This document shows, piece after piece, positions 1-11,576 of a DNA stretch of 64,000 nt (positions within the stretch are counted from its first letter, which is position 1; every line of letters begins with the position of its first letter). The position numbers were made by a program, and so were the translations under genes. The notes below the pieces were generated by a model that was not told the origin of the DNA, did not search any database, and saw only the letters and a program-made list of their open reading frames with translations. The stretch is from Atherix ibis (Eukaryota; Arthropoda; Insecta; Diptera; Athericidae), in NCBI GenBank assembly GCA_958298945.1, contig OY282606.1:29175740-29239739 (forward strand), written 5' to 3'.

Positions 1-545
1 GGGAAATTTTCTTCACTGATGAAGCCCAATTCTCAAGGATGAGGCCCATTTCACGAAACAAACATTTTTTTCAGCGATGAGGCTCTTTTTTCTGCTTGGT
101 TGATACATAGTAAGGCAAATTTGCCATATTTATAGGACACTCAAAACCTATAAATAACTTTGAAGAAACCATTGTAACCGTGAAAACTGGCTGACTACTG
201 TGCATTTTGGTGTGAAGGTATCATTAGCCTGGGAAATTTTCTTCACATTTTTTTTTCAGCAATGAGGCTTTTTTTTGCTTGGTGGATACGTAATCAAGCA
301 AATTTGCCATATGTGTAGGACTCTCAAAAGCTACAAAAAACTTTGGAGAAGCCACTGTATCCGCGAAAAGTGGCTGGCTGCTGTGTATTTTGGTGTGAAG
401 GTATCATTGGCCCGAGAAATTTTCTTCACTGATGAAGCTAATTTCTAAACAATGAGGCTCATTTCTCGAAAAAAGAATATTTTCTTCAGCGATGAGGCTC
501 TTTTTTCGCTTGGTGGATACATAATCAAGCAAATTTGATTATTCG
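1..545 (+). repeat. Tandem copies of a mar-D transposase segment
   Basis: The same block (FFSDEAHF motif, GGY, PLYPRK, then a Trp-Cys-Ala and GIIGP-like motif) occurs three times head to tail. Units begin near 1, 231 and 414, so spacing is about 230 and 183 bp; the second unit lacks roughly 50 bp and the third is cut short. The same protein segment is tandemly repeated at 7058-7860. Confidence 0.75.
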
Positions 546-790
546 CTTGGTGGATACTGGACAACTGTCAAGTAATGGCCAAATTACAAACCGAAATATA
601 CGAAAAAGTCATTAAAAAATTACCTCAAAGGATCGAGCCCTTACAAGAAGTCTTAATTAAACACACACATTTCTCTATACATATTGGCAAGATATAAGCG
701 ATACAATTAAATTTAAATATTATAAAAAATCGAATTTAATAACTTTAGTAAACTTTACTTTTCGAAGCACATATAGGATAATTCTTATTT
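1..790 (+). mobile_element. mar-D fossil 1 (Tc1/mariner, DD41D-like), cut by window edge
   Basis: Degenerate transposase of a Tc1/mariner element read on the plus strand. The first-aspartate motif (FFSDEAHF-like, then GGY.NKQ and PLYPRK) is recognisable in repeated form in 1-545. A C-terminal stretch resembling VMAELQ.EMCEKV follows at 560-640. An outer end resembling the family's inverted repeat (core TTTCGAAGCACATAT) lies at about 752-783. Many indels and stops make it a dead relic. The left end is outside the window. The family assignment rests on the motifs shared with better copies elsewhere in the window. Confidence 0.65.
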
Positions 791-1010
791 TTTCTTTCAA
801 ATTTTTAATAGATTGTTAAGTTATTGACAAGACAAAACTACCTATGGAAATTTTAATAAATAAATAATTAATTAAAATATTAGATTGTTCAGAAAAAAAA
901 AATGTATTTCTTCAGTGACTAATAAACTTATCATCCACTGCTATACGATAAGTAAATTAATCGGACAATATCCAGAAATGTCATTAACCTTAAATGTCAA
1001 ATCATGTTAA
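752..1010 (+). repeat. Segmental duplication, copy 1
   Basis: This stretch matches 8120-8465 in the same orientation, including a shared run ACAAAACTACCTATGGAAAT and a shared tract around ACGATAAGTAAAT. The match continues beyond the mar-D end repeat into sequence that does not look transposon-coded. Together with the adjoining tandem blocks, it indicates that the 1-1010 and 7058-8465 regions are copies of one another with different insertions and deletions. Confidence 0.7.
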
Positions 1011-2329
1011 CAAAACCAAGACAGTTGGTTGATTGAGAAAAAGAATATTATCCATTTCGGTTATTGACCTAAAACCTTTCTTGATTAATTTACCATAGCC
1101 TAGCTAGTATTTCAATTATTCTGTATTATATGTACAAAATGAATTAAGTTCCAATTTATATAATGTGGTAAAATCTAATAACAGATTTGCCACCACCAAA
1201 TTCGAAAATATTGTTTTTCGTCAAATTTCCTGTTTTTGTCAATTTATTGTATTAAATTCCAATGTATTTAAAAGGAAAACAAAAATAATATTATAATAAT
1301 TTGAAATTAATCACTTAAAGTTGAATTTCAATCATCAGCATTTTATTTATTAAGTATGCAAATAAACTAGATACAAATAAGATTACAAGTCGAGATACTT
1401 TATTATCCTTAGTGAATAGGAAATTTTCCTAGAAATTGTTATCTTGTCATTAATAAACTGCCATAAATCTCTATTGCTGTGTATTTTTTTCCCCTAAGTT
1501 AATAAATATTACAAAACGTGTTTTAAGGATTTAAGTATAATTCTCTCAAATTAGATGAAAATCGCAACAAAAATGCCATATTATAAAAATACATGAACAT
1601 TTTACCATGTTAATTAATAGCTTTCTTATAGATAGATATTTGGTTTATAATTAATTTCAATATTTGCTGATTTATTAGATTCTTTGTTTATCATCAAATA
1701 ATGAGCAATTGTGAATAATTTATTGAAAATATGAAAAGTAGTCTATGCTATGTATTTATTATATATTACCAATTTGATTAGATTACAACGAATTGATTAC
1801 ATGATGTTTATTCAAAAAAACATAATATTATTGTATAAAGTATTATTCTATTTGTAGTTTAAGATATTCTAATAATATTTTGAATAAACAAATTCTTTTT
1901 TCATATTTGTTTCCTTGTTTTTGGTTGTTATTTATTATAAAAAAATTACAAAAATTAGAAGCAATTATTTTAAAACGCTATAACTAGTAGTAAGGTGAAT
2001 ATTATGTAATTCATTATTATTATTTTATTAATTTATATGCTCATAAACATATATTCAGTATTAAAATGAGTTTAATCGTATTGTTTATTTATTAGTAAAG
2101 ATAAGAATCCTAAACGAAATTAGATGGAAATTTAAGATTAGATTCTAACAAGGAATACTATTTATTGTATTGAATTATATTCTAAATTAATCTTAAATTT
2201 ATTTGATAGTTTCTTCAAAGGATTTATGATATTAGAGAAATCTAAAGTACGCTACTTAGGACTATATATCCCCGAACGCAATTGAAAATACTGAAACTTA
2301 GTCGAATATATAGATAATTACATTTTTTT
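1011..2329. other. AT-rich sequence without recognisable feature
   Basis: No credible reading frame, repeat or RNA gene was recognised here. Confidence 0.5.
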
Positions 2330-2480
2330 TATAAGACGGACGGATCTACTCTATTGATAAATAGTAAACTAGTTGCTTACAATAGAGTACCGAAACTCAT
2401 CTGGACTTACGGAGTTGAACCTGTTGCACGTGAGACTTGTTCGTGCAAGGTTACACAAAAATCTACGCTTATTACCACGG
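2330..2480 (+). mobile_element. Possible non-LTR reverse transcriptase remnant
   Basis: One plus-strand frame reads LLINSKLVAYNRV then PKLIWTYGVE. This resembles the LYKA.LKPIWTYGVQLWG region near the end of jockey-clade reverse transcriptases. The piece is only about 150 bp long and no neighbouring retrotransposon sequence supports it, so it remains tentative. Confidence 0.3.
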
Positions 2481-2589
2481 ATAATTTAATTATTGCATTT
2501 GAAAATTAATTATCTTCAGTAACCCGTCGATTAAAACGAAACTATTTGCCACCTATTTAAAAAAAAAACCAGTTTAATCTATTTCGTGA

Positions 2590-2850
2590 TTCAAGGTGGC
2601 GTCGTCAATTGGCCTCAAAGATTGTGCAATTTGATGACGTTGGACTTTTTATTGTAAGGCTATATAAAAAAAACCCGTTTAGTAAGAGAATTCTCTAACT
2701 TTAGGGTATTTAAAAACCCACATCCGTCAAGTAATGGCCGATAATTGAGCCGTAAATGTACGAAAAATTATAAATGTCATCATAAATTACTTCAAGAGGA
2801 TCGAGTCCTTTAAAAAGTCTTATAACTGGCTTTTCAATGGTGGTATTTTT
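2590..2850 (+). mobile_element. mar-D fossil 2, C-terminal part
   Basis: Plus-strand remnant of the third-aspartate region (GDVNWPPRSCDLTPLDFF-like, frame decayed) at about 2594-2660. The C-terminal MAE...EM.EK.IN.Y motif follows at 2728-2830, with frameshifts. Only the 3' half of the element is visible. Confidence 0.6.
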
Positions 2851-3051
2851 TTTATGTATAATGCCAAGCTCCAAATAATATAATGATATAAGAATTGAAT
2901 CAGTGTGTTCTATTTAACTCTTTAAATTGGTTAACCTTTTATGTGCGTAATAGTCTTATTCATTATAAGAAAGAGAATCTTCGACTATGTAGAGAAATGG
3001 CGATGAGTGTTTATTCTTCCGACATTATTTCTGTTATTTGCTTATAACATA

Positions 3052-3830
3052 CGAGGCCTGTTCAAAAAGTATCACGAATTTTGAATTTCAGTGGGTTACG
3101 TATATTCGATTTTCGATTTTTTGTGGCGTTATGTTGGTACTCATGTCTCTAACTTATGCCGATAAGTTCGGCCATTTTGAATGTTCAGTTAATTTTTGAC
3201 AGCTCCTTTGCTTGCGATCAAAACAGCATTTTCGACCAAAAACAGCATCGCATTAACATCGCTAAGGAGCTGTTGGACTCTGTCCGCGACAACCCAAATT
3301 TACTCCAGAGGGTCATAACTGGTGACGAATCATGGGTTTATGGTTATGACGTGGAAAGCAAAGCTCAATCATCCCAATGGAAGCTGCCGCACGAGCCAAG
3401 ACCTAACAAAGCGCGCCAAGTTCGGTCGAATGTGAAGGTTTTGCTTACAGTTTTCTTGGATGGCAGGAGCGTGATGCATCATGAGTTCTTGCCACAGGGT
3501 AGAACAGTCAATAAGGAATATTACCTGCAAGTTATGCGGAAGTTACGCGAAGCAATCCGCCAGAAACGCCCGGATTTGTCCCCTGACCACGCATTGTTGC
3601 TTGTGCGCGAAAAACGCCCCTGCCCACGCATCGTTCCTTGTGCGCGATTTTTAGATTGGAAAAAACGTTGGCACAAGTTTTTTCCAATCTTCGAGGATTG
3701 GAAAAAACGTTGGCACAAGTGTATAATATCTGGTGGGGATTACTTTGAAGGGGACAAAATAGATATTCATGAAGAAATAAATAATTTTTGATAAAACACA
3801 AAATTCGCGATACTTTTTGAACAGACCTCG
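3052..3830 (+). mobile_element. mar-A copy 1, internally deleted mariner
   Basis: A 779-bp mariner flanked by TA on both sides (3050-3051 and 3831-3832). The outer ends are inverted copies of CGAGGCCTGTTCAAAAAGTA, with one base different at the other end. The 5' region holds the family's long leader; the body holds a middle piece and the extreme C terminus of the transposase. The N-terminal DNA-binding domain and the second and third catalytic aspartates are deleted, so the copy is non-autonomous. Confidence 0.85.
3156..3791 (+). pseudogene. Remnant mariner transposase ORF (mar-A), 211 codons open
   Basis: A frame of 211 codons is open from the 5' leader of the element to its normal stop, but it is not a natural transposase. 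Residues from about 24 to 143 match the middle of a DD34D mariner (DQKQHRINIAKELL, then GDESWVYGYDV with the first catalytic Asp, then FLPQGRTVNKEYYLQV). The sequence then jumps to the terminal DWKKRWHKC..SGGDYFEGDKID motif. The catalytic DN and D motifs are absent. The DWKKRWHK segment occurs twice in a row, a small tandem duplication. The family is the one often annotated in arthropods as FLJ37770/GVQW-like or SETMAR-like. The N-terminal residues are translated leader, not protein. Confidence 0.8.
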
Positions 3831-3834
3831 TATG

Positions 3835-5018
3835 TAAGGAAACAAAATTAAAATAATTCAAATTGCATATTTGCATGTACTTATGTATGTGATACAAAAA
3901 TTTATAGTCTCTAAATTAATATGAACAATAATAATTAAATTTTAACAAAATTCAACATTTTTATGATAAGCTATCAGTTCCTTAACATTTCAAAGTTCAA
4001 ATCACACACTGTACATAAATATGTATACGCACCAAAACACGTATAAATTAACCAAAATTTGATTTTCTTTTTTTTTGTATGACTAAAATTATATTGTTAG
4101 ATTATTAATAAAATTTTATAATTCATTTTTACTAATATTATGAGTATCGATGTTAATTTTATTATAAAAAAAAATTAAAGGTGACATTTAAAATTCATTT
4201 CATTATTGAAATAAAATATTTCCTGAAAGCTTTGAGGATATTTTTCTAAAAAAAAAAAATCTGGATAAAAATATCTTTTACACCAAGTGAATAAACGTAA
4301 ATTATTTGGTAAGCAATTTAAAAAATATAAATGAATTCCATTTCAATATTATTTATGAGTGAAAGTGAAAACATTATCGAAACATTTCGTTTTCAATGCC
4401 ACAATTCAGATTTGTTATTGAAAAAAAAATTGATAGTTTCACACTTGATAGAAAGACGAAAATGTTGTTTTGTTTTGAAAGCATAATTATAATACATAAA
4501 TATGGGGCTATTAATGTCGTGGATATTTTGTAACCACAATATTTGCTTAATAGTAAATATTGCCGAAGTAGTTCAATAAAATAAAAATAAATAAATGATC
4601 TTCTTCGGGTATAGTTCCAATTAAAGTTGTGCCAATTTGCGAAATAGTCAAAACGACAATCAATTGACTCTATATGATGGTGTAAATTTAGTAACTTAGT
4701 AACTAAATAAACAATCCGAAGTATACATACTCGTAAAAATGAGTATGCGCATCCGTTCTGTTTCCAGTCGACAAAGCTATGGAAAGTTTTCAAATGCCAA
4801 ATGTTTATTATTTTTTAAGCTTAGTGGCTTATTTGAGTGTCATTTTTTAAGTACTTTTGTTCTTTTTAGATTAAAAGCGGTTTTTTTTTCGAAGCAAAAC
4901 TTTTGAGCTATTCAAATTTTGATGGTTTTTTTTTTTTTAATTATAGCCAATAAAAAAATAGGAATTTTTTTATGAAAATATTTTAAAAAATATATATATA
5001 TATATTATATTATCATAC
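3835..5018. other. AT-rich sequence, intron or intergenic
   Basis: No gene recognised. Open frames in this stretch are low-complexity and AT-driven. If the exon at 5019-5365 is real, its left part is the start of an intron of that minus-strand gene; the donor lies at 5017-5018. Confidence 0.5.
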
Positions 5019-5365
5019 CTATGACTTAATTGACGTTTATAGCCTAGAACATGATCATTAGAATTTTGATAAAAAGCGTGCATATCTAAATCGGTGAAGG
5101 TACACTTTCGCATTCGAGGCTGTTGAGGTTTTTCATCTTTTGCATGTTCATTTTCAGTGTCATCGCTACTAGACTGTCGTAAAATTGAGATTCCACTTCC
5201 GTTTTCCGCAGTTTCAATATTTCCGTTTCCATTGTGTGAAGTGCTACGCTTTAAAATTGACCTGCTTTCAGATACAACACGTCGTCTATTTGGATTTTCA
5301 TCTATAGTAACGGTTGGGTGCGTTGTCGGCAATGCACTAAAAGCTTCTGGAGATATTTCGGGCAT
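5019..5365 (-). CDS. Start-codon exon of an unidentified protein (alternative first exon A)
   Basis: The exon opens with ATG at 5365 in an AAAAATGCC context and codes for 115 residues plus two bases, ending at a strong donor (AG|GTATGA, cut after 5019), phase 2. The peptide is hydrophilic and looks intrinsically disordered. It has two related Ser-rich basic motifs, SILKRSTS and SILRQSSS, that fit basophilic kinase or 14-3-3 type sites. It then runs into RKCTFTDLDMHAFY and ends YKRQLSH(R). The codon complexity is far above the AT-rich surroundings, which argues for real coding sequence. I do not recognise the protein. The remaining exons are not seen and must lie to the left, mostly outside the window. 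The exon at 19456-19559 ends in the same phase and with a similar His-Arg end, so the two are probably alternative N termini. Confidence 0.7.
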
Positions 5366-7057
5366 TTTTACTTTAGTTTTGATTTTACTTCAAAAACAAT
5401 TACACACGTTTATTTATATAATAAAATGATAATAACAATAAATATAAGTAGACACTTTTAATTGTATGTGTTATTTTATGATTAATCAACTTTTCAGAAA
5501 ATATTTTCAAATTGTGTTTTTCTTTTTTCTATTTGATACAGAAATATTTTAAGACGTGCACAATTATTGAAGGGTGAAGGGGAAAGGGGTTGTTGTTTTC
5601 TTTTTAGATTTACGTATTTTTGCCGGTTCACCTGCCTGCAGCACTCACTATTAACAACAACAGTTTTTTGTATGTACGTATTTGTCAGACGGAAATATGC
5701 TCCGGAATATACAGTGAAGAAAATCGATAAATGAGGGTAAACGGATTGGAAAGCATAAAAAAAACACTACAACGTCATATACAAAAACAAAGGAAAATTC
5801 TATTCTTCTGTTGCGATTTTAATTTTTTCAAGTAAAACCGTAAAGAAAGAAAAATATTTTAAAAAATTTATTTAAAAAATTAAAAAAAAAACAGATATTA
5901 TTAGTTCTTAATTAGTTTTCTTCTTCTTAATTATTCAATAATATTGTTTAATAGCTTGTAAATGACTAAAAGCTGTAAAATTTTCTCTAAAATTAACACT
6001 CGAATAGTTTTTTAGATATTTATTTAGGATAATAATTGTTTTTTATTTAATATTTATCATATTTGAAAGCGGTTAAAACTTATAACGTAGTGCCTAATAA
6101 GTGCGCACGATCAATTGGATTGTTGTGATCACAGCCACGATTTAACACAAACTGAGAGGAGAGCCAAATGGTCGAAGGTTTCTCCTATAGTACGTACGTG
6201 TACACTCGTATGCATGCATGTACTCGTATATTGTGGCATAAACAGAGACCGAAAAAAACTCAGAAAAGCTCAAAACCGAGTGGGCCTTAGTTCATTAAAA
6301 ATTCATAGTCGGCGTATGCATGCATGAATGTACTCGGACATGTTTGAAATTTATGCTCCATAGATGGTATAGAGTGTGGAAAAATTTACTATTATAACTA
6401 CGAACATAATAGTAATAATATTTTTTCTCTTTATCAACACTGTTTTACATATATACTCACTCGTTGTGAATAAATATTTTCTAATCAAAATGTTATATTA
6501 TCGGAACTGGACCATAGAAGCATTATCGATAAGGAAGGAAAAAGAAGCTCTTTCTTATCAAAATGTAATATTGAACTTCGTTTGATATCACAAACATCAA
6601 AACTGAATGCAATCGGAAACGAAGTGTTACAATTTCGATGAATATACTTGTGCTCGTACGTACGTGTACGTGTACTATTCACTTTTGTGAATAAACTGAT
6701 TTATAGAGTGCTCTGGTCAAGTGAGTTGGGAATTTTAAGTGGGGCACATCTAAATGCATACGTACGAGTATACACCTGGTATGGGGAAGACTATGAAAAT
6801 ATAACTAGCACATAATAATCGGTACACAGTTGTTAGTTTACAAAAGCTTCAAATCAAATGCATCCAATAGAAAATTTTATTCTCCAAGTATAAAATGAAT
6901 AGAAGAATATCTTTTCATATTTTTAGTTTTATTAATACAATATTATTTTCTTAATTTGAATAAACACTTTAATAAATAAAATGTTTTATATAATAAATTA
7001 AAGGAAATTATTATAACTAACTATAAAAATTAGTTATAAAAACGAGTTGAATTAAAA
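5366..7057. other. Upstream/intergenic AT-rich sequence
   Basis: Lies just upstream of exon A on the minus strand, so it may contain its promoter and 5' untranslated region; a GC-richer patch at 5590-5740 is the most likely part. Repeated short CGTACGTGTAC and ATGCATGCATG runs occur around 6185-6235 and 6655-6675. No other gene is supported. Confidence 0.4.
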
Positions 7058-7860
7058 GAAGCTCCTTTTTTTCGCTTAGTGGATACGTAATTAAGCAAAT
7101 TTGACATTAGTATGGGACTTTCAAAACCTACAAATAACTTTGGAGAAGCCATTGTATCCGCGAAAACTGGCTGGTTGCTGTGCATTTGGTTGTGAAGGTA
7201 TCATTGGCCCGAATAATTTTCTGCACTGATGAAGCTCACTTCTCAACGGTGAGGTTCATTTCTCGAAAAAATAATATTTTCTTCAGCGATGAGGCTCTTT
7301 TTTTCGCTTAGTGGATACGTAATTAAGCAAATTTGACATTAGTGTGGGACTTTCAAAACCTACAAATAATTTTGGAGAAGCCATTGTATACGCGAAAACT
7401 GGCTGGTTGCTGTGCATTTGGGTGTGAAGGTATCATTGGCCTGAATAATTTTTTGCACTGATGAAGCTCATTTCTCAACGGTGAGGTTCATTTCTCGAAA
7501 AAATAATATTTTCTTCAGCGATGAAGCTCTTTTTTTCGCTTAGTGGATACGTAATTAAGCAAATTTGACATTAGTGTGGGACTTTCAAAACCTACAAATA
7601 ACTTTGGAGAAGCCATTGTATCCGCGAAAACTGGCTGGTTGCTGTGCATTTGGGTGTGAAGGTATCATTGGCTAAGGAAATTTTCTGCACTGATAAAGCT
7701 CATTTCTCAACGGTGAGGTTCATTTATCGAAAAAATATTTTCTTCAGCGATGAGGACCTTTTTTTCGCTTGGTGGATATGTAGATAATTAAGCAAATTTA
7801 TTATATATGTGGGGCTCTCAAAACCTTCAAATTACTTTGGAGAAGCTATAGTATTCACGA
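7058..7860 (+). repeat. Tandem array, period about 232 bp, of mar-D transposase segment
   Basis: Three full units and one partial unit start near 7061, 7294, 7526 and 7755 (spacings 233, 232, 229). The units are highly similar. Each carries a GGATACGTAATTAAGCAAAT block, the ACTTTGGAGAAGCCATTGTA block and the SDEAHF-type motif. The unit boundary falls inside the SDEAHF motif. Confidence 0.9.
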
Positions 7861-8155
7861 AAAGTAACTATATGGTTGCCGTGTTTCTTTGGAAATGAAG
7901 AAGAAGAGACTGTTATCGTCAAATTTGAGCAGTATGGTCCAAAATTTACTAGCCACATATAACAAAAAATTTTGGCTTTCTTGCGAAAAAAAATTTCTAG
8001 AACGTTTAATTTCAAGATTTGATGATGCCAGTAGAATTTTTCTTATGTGGCTACGCGAAAATTAAATTCAAGAAAATTTCAAATGTTATCAGAATCTAAT
8101 TTAAAGTTAAACTTTAGTAAACTTTACTTTTCGAAGCACATATTGGATAATGCTT
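7058..8155 (+). mobile_element. mar-D fossil 3 with internal tandem amplification
   Basis: Plus-strand mar-D relic made of a tandem array of its central transposase segment (7058-7860) followed by decayed remainder. An outer end resembling the mar-D inverted repeat (TTTTCGAAGCACATATTGGATAAT core) lies at about 8122-8153. Stops and small indels occur in every unit. Confidence 0.7.
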
Positions 8156-8465
8156 TATAATAATATTAGAAGATGATCATTTCGAAATGAAATATCTTAT
8201 TTTTCTCTCAAATTATTAATAGATTATTAAGTTATTGATAAGACAAAACTACCTATGGAAATTTTAATAAATAATTAATTAATTAGAATATTCATACAAC
8301 AAATATATGTATTAACCAACTTTTCAATCTAATATTAAATTTTCTTCGATTCAAAAAAATTCGATTGTTAAAAAAATATATATATTTCTTCATTAACCAA
8401 TAAACTTATCATCTACTGTTATACGATAAGTAAATAAATCGGACGATATCGAGAAATGTCTTTAA
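8120..8465 (+). repeat. Segmental duplication, copy 2
   Basis: Partner of 752-1010, same orientation. It differs by a roughly 60-bp insertion near 8155-8200, a further insertion near 8300-8370 and scattered substitutions. Confidence 0.7.
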
Positions 8466-8580
8466 GACAGATTGAACGAAGGTATATTGATGTCTTTTCA
8501 TTTATTTTACTCGTACGTTAAAAAAACTGACAAAATATCACTTTCTTCCTGGGAACTAAAAATTTATAGATCTGTTAAGT

Positions 8581-9480
8581 ATTATCCAATTTATGCTTTG
8601 AGAAGTAAAGTTTAGAACTAAATATTTGTTAAAAGAACTAATTAAATAATTAATCAAATATATAAATGTTAATTTTATAGAAAATTTAAGATACGAATTT
8701 CAATAGAAACGGATATATAAATAGAAAGAACTTGGGAAAGAAAAAATGTTTAAAGCATACTAAAAATTTAGATGTTAATTAAAGGTTTATTTAATTGTAT
8801 TGAGAAAACTTTGGAATTATGCATGAAGAAATATCATTCAAGTGACTGCTACAAGATTTCTTGCAACGAAAGGAATTTTTCGTTGACTTTTTCGTACATT
8901 TTGATTTTTAATGATCTTAAATTTGAGAATTGTCTGTATAAATACGTACCCTCACCAAATAAACAGTCTATCTTTAACGTAGCCCTATAAGAAAAAGTCC
9001 AACTGTGTTAGATCATACGGTCGTGGAGAAAAATTGACATCACCACATCTCGAAATTATGTCTTCTTAGCAATTTTCGCAAAATAAAACTATAATATAGT
9101 ATATCACATTGTATGGCTGGACAACCACATATGGTGGATATTAAACCTTCAAGTTCAAACCATAAAAAATCAGAATTGATGGTAGCGGTCTCTCCTTGTT
9201 CATTTTCAAAATAATACTGGACAATGCCACTTTCAGATCAAAAAATAATCACCACACAGTCAGTTTTCGCTGATATAATGGCTTCTAAACAGTCACTTGT
9301 GGATTTTCAGAGCCTCATATATGTTAAAATTGCTTATTGATGTATCTATCGAGCGAGAAATGAGCCTTATCGCTAAAGAAAATACCGTAAAACGTTTGCT
9401 ATGGCAAAATCACTTTTTTTTGTCTTATTTATAGTTAATTGATCTATAAAATAAAATGACATATATAAGATAAAAACAAA
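8581..9480 (-). mobile_element. mar-D fossil 4, nearly full length but decayed
   Basis: Minus-strand relic. A mar-D type end (ATTATCCAATTTATGCTTTG) is at 8581. Reading right to left, the GSENPQVTV motif is at about 9290-9330. The GDVN..PR..DLTQLDFFL region with the third catalytic Asp is near 8985-9050, followed by the C-terminal remnant. Stops interrupt all frames. The right boundary is approximate. Confidence 0.6.
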
Positions 9481-10620
9481 AAAAGGGATAGAAAACAACA
9501 AAGTTCTAATATCAATTTTTTTCCCGTAAGTTCACATTTGCATTTTTAATAGGATAAAAAATATTCTAAATTTTCATATAAGAATAAAAAAGCAAGATAT
9601 TTGAAACCAGTGTCAGACACAGTCAGCCATCATTTAATTGAAAATTATACAATAAGAAAACCATTCAATTATCGTTTATATTTAAAAAAAAATTGCTGTA
9701 ATTTTAATTGGCCATTTTAAAATTTAAATTAATCACAGTAGTTGTGTTTAGTAGTGTACTTAGGGCAGATCATATAACATAATATCATATATCAATTAAA
9801 AAAGCACTTGTTCACATAATCATATTATAGAAATATTCATAGGCATACATATACAAAATATACTCTCTTAAAATCTAAACATGTATTTTTTAAAGATTAA
9901 ATCATTAATCGAGCACGTGGACAAAGAGAGACAATATTTGAAATAATTTGCATTTTCGGACTCTCTGACCACATCATTTGTTGCAAAAGCTTACATCGAG
10001 TATTTGAGCATGTGATCAGGCACTAAAAAGTCTTAATAATTAAAGGTTAAATTTGCATCTCTTTTAATTTTTTTTTACTATATTAATACTATTTTATAAA
10101 GTTTTTATTTTGACATAAACATTGACTAACATATAATGTTGATTGTATGCAAATATATAGATTATATGGTATATTTCGATGGAATTTATTTTGTTATTGA
10201 ATTTATCAGATTATTGTCAAAAATAACCAAAGAGAATTTATATTCTACAATACAAATTGAAAATTAATTAAAATTAATTACATATAAAATTATTCAAGTT
10301 CCGTGTAATTTAATTATACAATAAACTAATTTTGTTCATTTTGTGTAATCAGAAATACGATACAATTATTATTCATTCAGTTATATTAATAAAGTAATTT
10401 TTATAGAAATTATGAAATTTTTTTTATGAAAAAAAAAAAAAACATTAAAAGAAAAACTATAGAAATAATAAGTTTCCGGTTATCGTTTATGATGATTTAT
10501 AGTTAATTATAGATAAATATTAGCTTATTTTCGAGTATTTATTAACAATATATAAAACATAATAATTTGTAAAATTGACCAAATGTCAGCAAAACAGTCT
10601 GCTTAGCAACTATTTTAAAA
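9481..10620. other. AT-rich sequence without recognisable feature
   Basis: Nothing supportable was seen apart from homopolymer and AT runs. Confidence 0.5.
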
Positions 10621-10639
10621 TTTTGAGCAAGGAAACTTC

Positions 10640-10740
10640 ACAAAATTCGGCCATTTATCCATGATTTCCTCTTTGGTAGTCAATCTCAACCTTTATGTCA
10701 TTCCTGTGCTTTTCAACTTACTATCTCTCATATCCTAATT
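10640..10740 (+). mobile_element. Jockey-like retrotransposon C-terminal remnant
   Basis: One plus-strand frame reads IRPFIHDFLFGSQ, then QPLCHSCAFQLTISHILI. This matches the pattern GHT..TH.fL......PlC..C...lTi.HIL that follows the RNase H or endonuclease parts of jockey/R1-type elements. Only this short piece can be read. The downstream limit is unclear and may include the hairpin at 10742. Confidence 0.45.
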
Positions 10741-10741
10741 A

Positions 10742-10791
10742 AGTAGAAGGAGGGAGCCCTTTCTTTTTGGGTAGGGCTCCCTCTTTCTACT
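10742..10791. repeat. Inverted repeat (19-bp arms, 12-nt loop)
   Basis: AGTAGAAGGAGGGAGCCCT at 10742-10760 pairs with 10773-10791 with one mismatch. It is GC-richer than its surroundings and directly follows the retrotransposon remnant. Confidence 0.8.
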
Positions 10792-11042
10792 GTAGCATTA
10801 CTAGACCCTACAAATTGTCTCCCAATTCCTCTCTTTATATTTCTAAACGTATTTCTTTTAAAAAAAATTCCTTCCATTGTAGAATTTCTAGACCCAATCC
10901 TTTCCATTTTACTAAACCCTTTCTTTAATTTTCCAAAATATTTAAATAGACTTTACAAAATTTAACAACTTTTAACTTTTCCCTCCAACTAACTATCGAC
11001 CAGTTTCATTAACAAAGCTGACAATACTAACCCAAAGAAGAC

Positions 11043-11340
11043 ATGAACTTACCAAATGGTCTGTCTTATGTATGTGGCGCTATACATAGGCCTTTGGCTC
11101 TTTTTTCAGAAACCTTATATACACTGTGGCAAAGTGCACTTATAACTGAAATATGCACACACATGTGGCAACGTGCACTTAAAACCGACGCATGCACACA
11201 ACATCGGTCGTACGAGAACATCAGTCGTACGAGAACACCCGTCAGCAACACATGTAGCATAATAAAATTAATAGAAAAACAGATCGCATTTAACTTATCT
11301 ATGTTAAGATTAAATTCAATAAAAATGAATATGTAAATAT
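11043..11340 (+). other. Unidentified GC-richer island, possible LTR or 3' UTR remnant
   Basis: A 97-codon frame is open but has no recognisable domain. The stretch holds imperfect internal repeats: a TGGCAA.GTGCACTTA block twice (near 11128 and 11167) and a TCGTACGAGAACA block twice (11207-11237). It ends in AATAAAA-rich sequence. It looks more like a repeat end or untranslated RNA than a protein gene. Confidence 0.3.
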
Positions 11341-11576
11341 AAATAAATAAAATGTGTTATAATTAACCACGATTTATTATAAAAACCCATAACACAAATA
11401 CAAACGTTGAATATTTTGTAAAAATTTTATTATAAATAATAAAAATATCGAAAACAATTTTTTTGGCTTGGCAAATATTCTAATAATTTAATTAAAATTT
11501 ATAAATTTATTTGACAAAAAAAAAACAAATAAATTTTCCAAACGAACAAGTCTATTCTTTTTAATAGGGATATTAA

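Noticed and set aside
3521..3897. Minus-strand frames over mar-A copy 1
   Set aside because: They are antisense shadows of the transposase remnant.
4374..4793. 139-codon minus-strand frame
   Set aside because: Rich in Leu, Ile, Tyr and Asn from AT-rich DNA, no domain, no splice or promoter support; most likely chance.
6180..6680. Repeated CGTACGTGTAC/ATGCATGC runs as possible binding-site cluster
   Set aside because: Such low-complexity alternating tracts are common in fly intergenic DNA and no spacing pattern supports a regulatory array.
7058..7860. CRISPR-like array of regular repeats
   Set aside because: Units are 232 bp, contiguous and transposase-derived, without short repeats separated by unique spacers.
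10742..10791. Histone 3' stem-loop or rho-independent terminator
   Set aside because: Stem and loop are too long for a histone stem-loop, and bacterial terminators do not apply in this genome.
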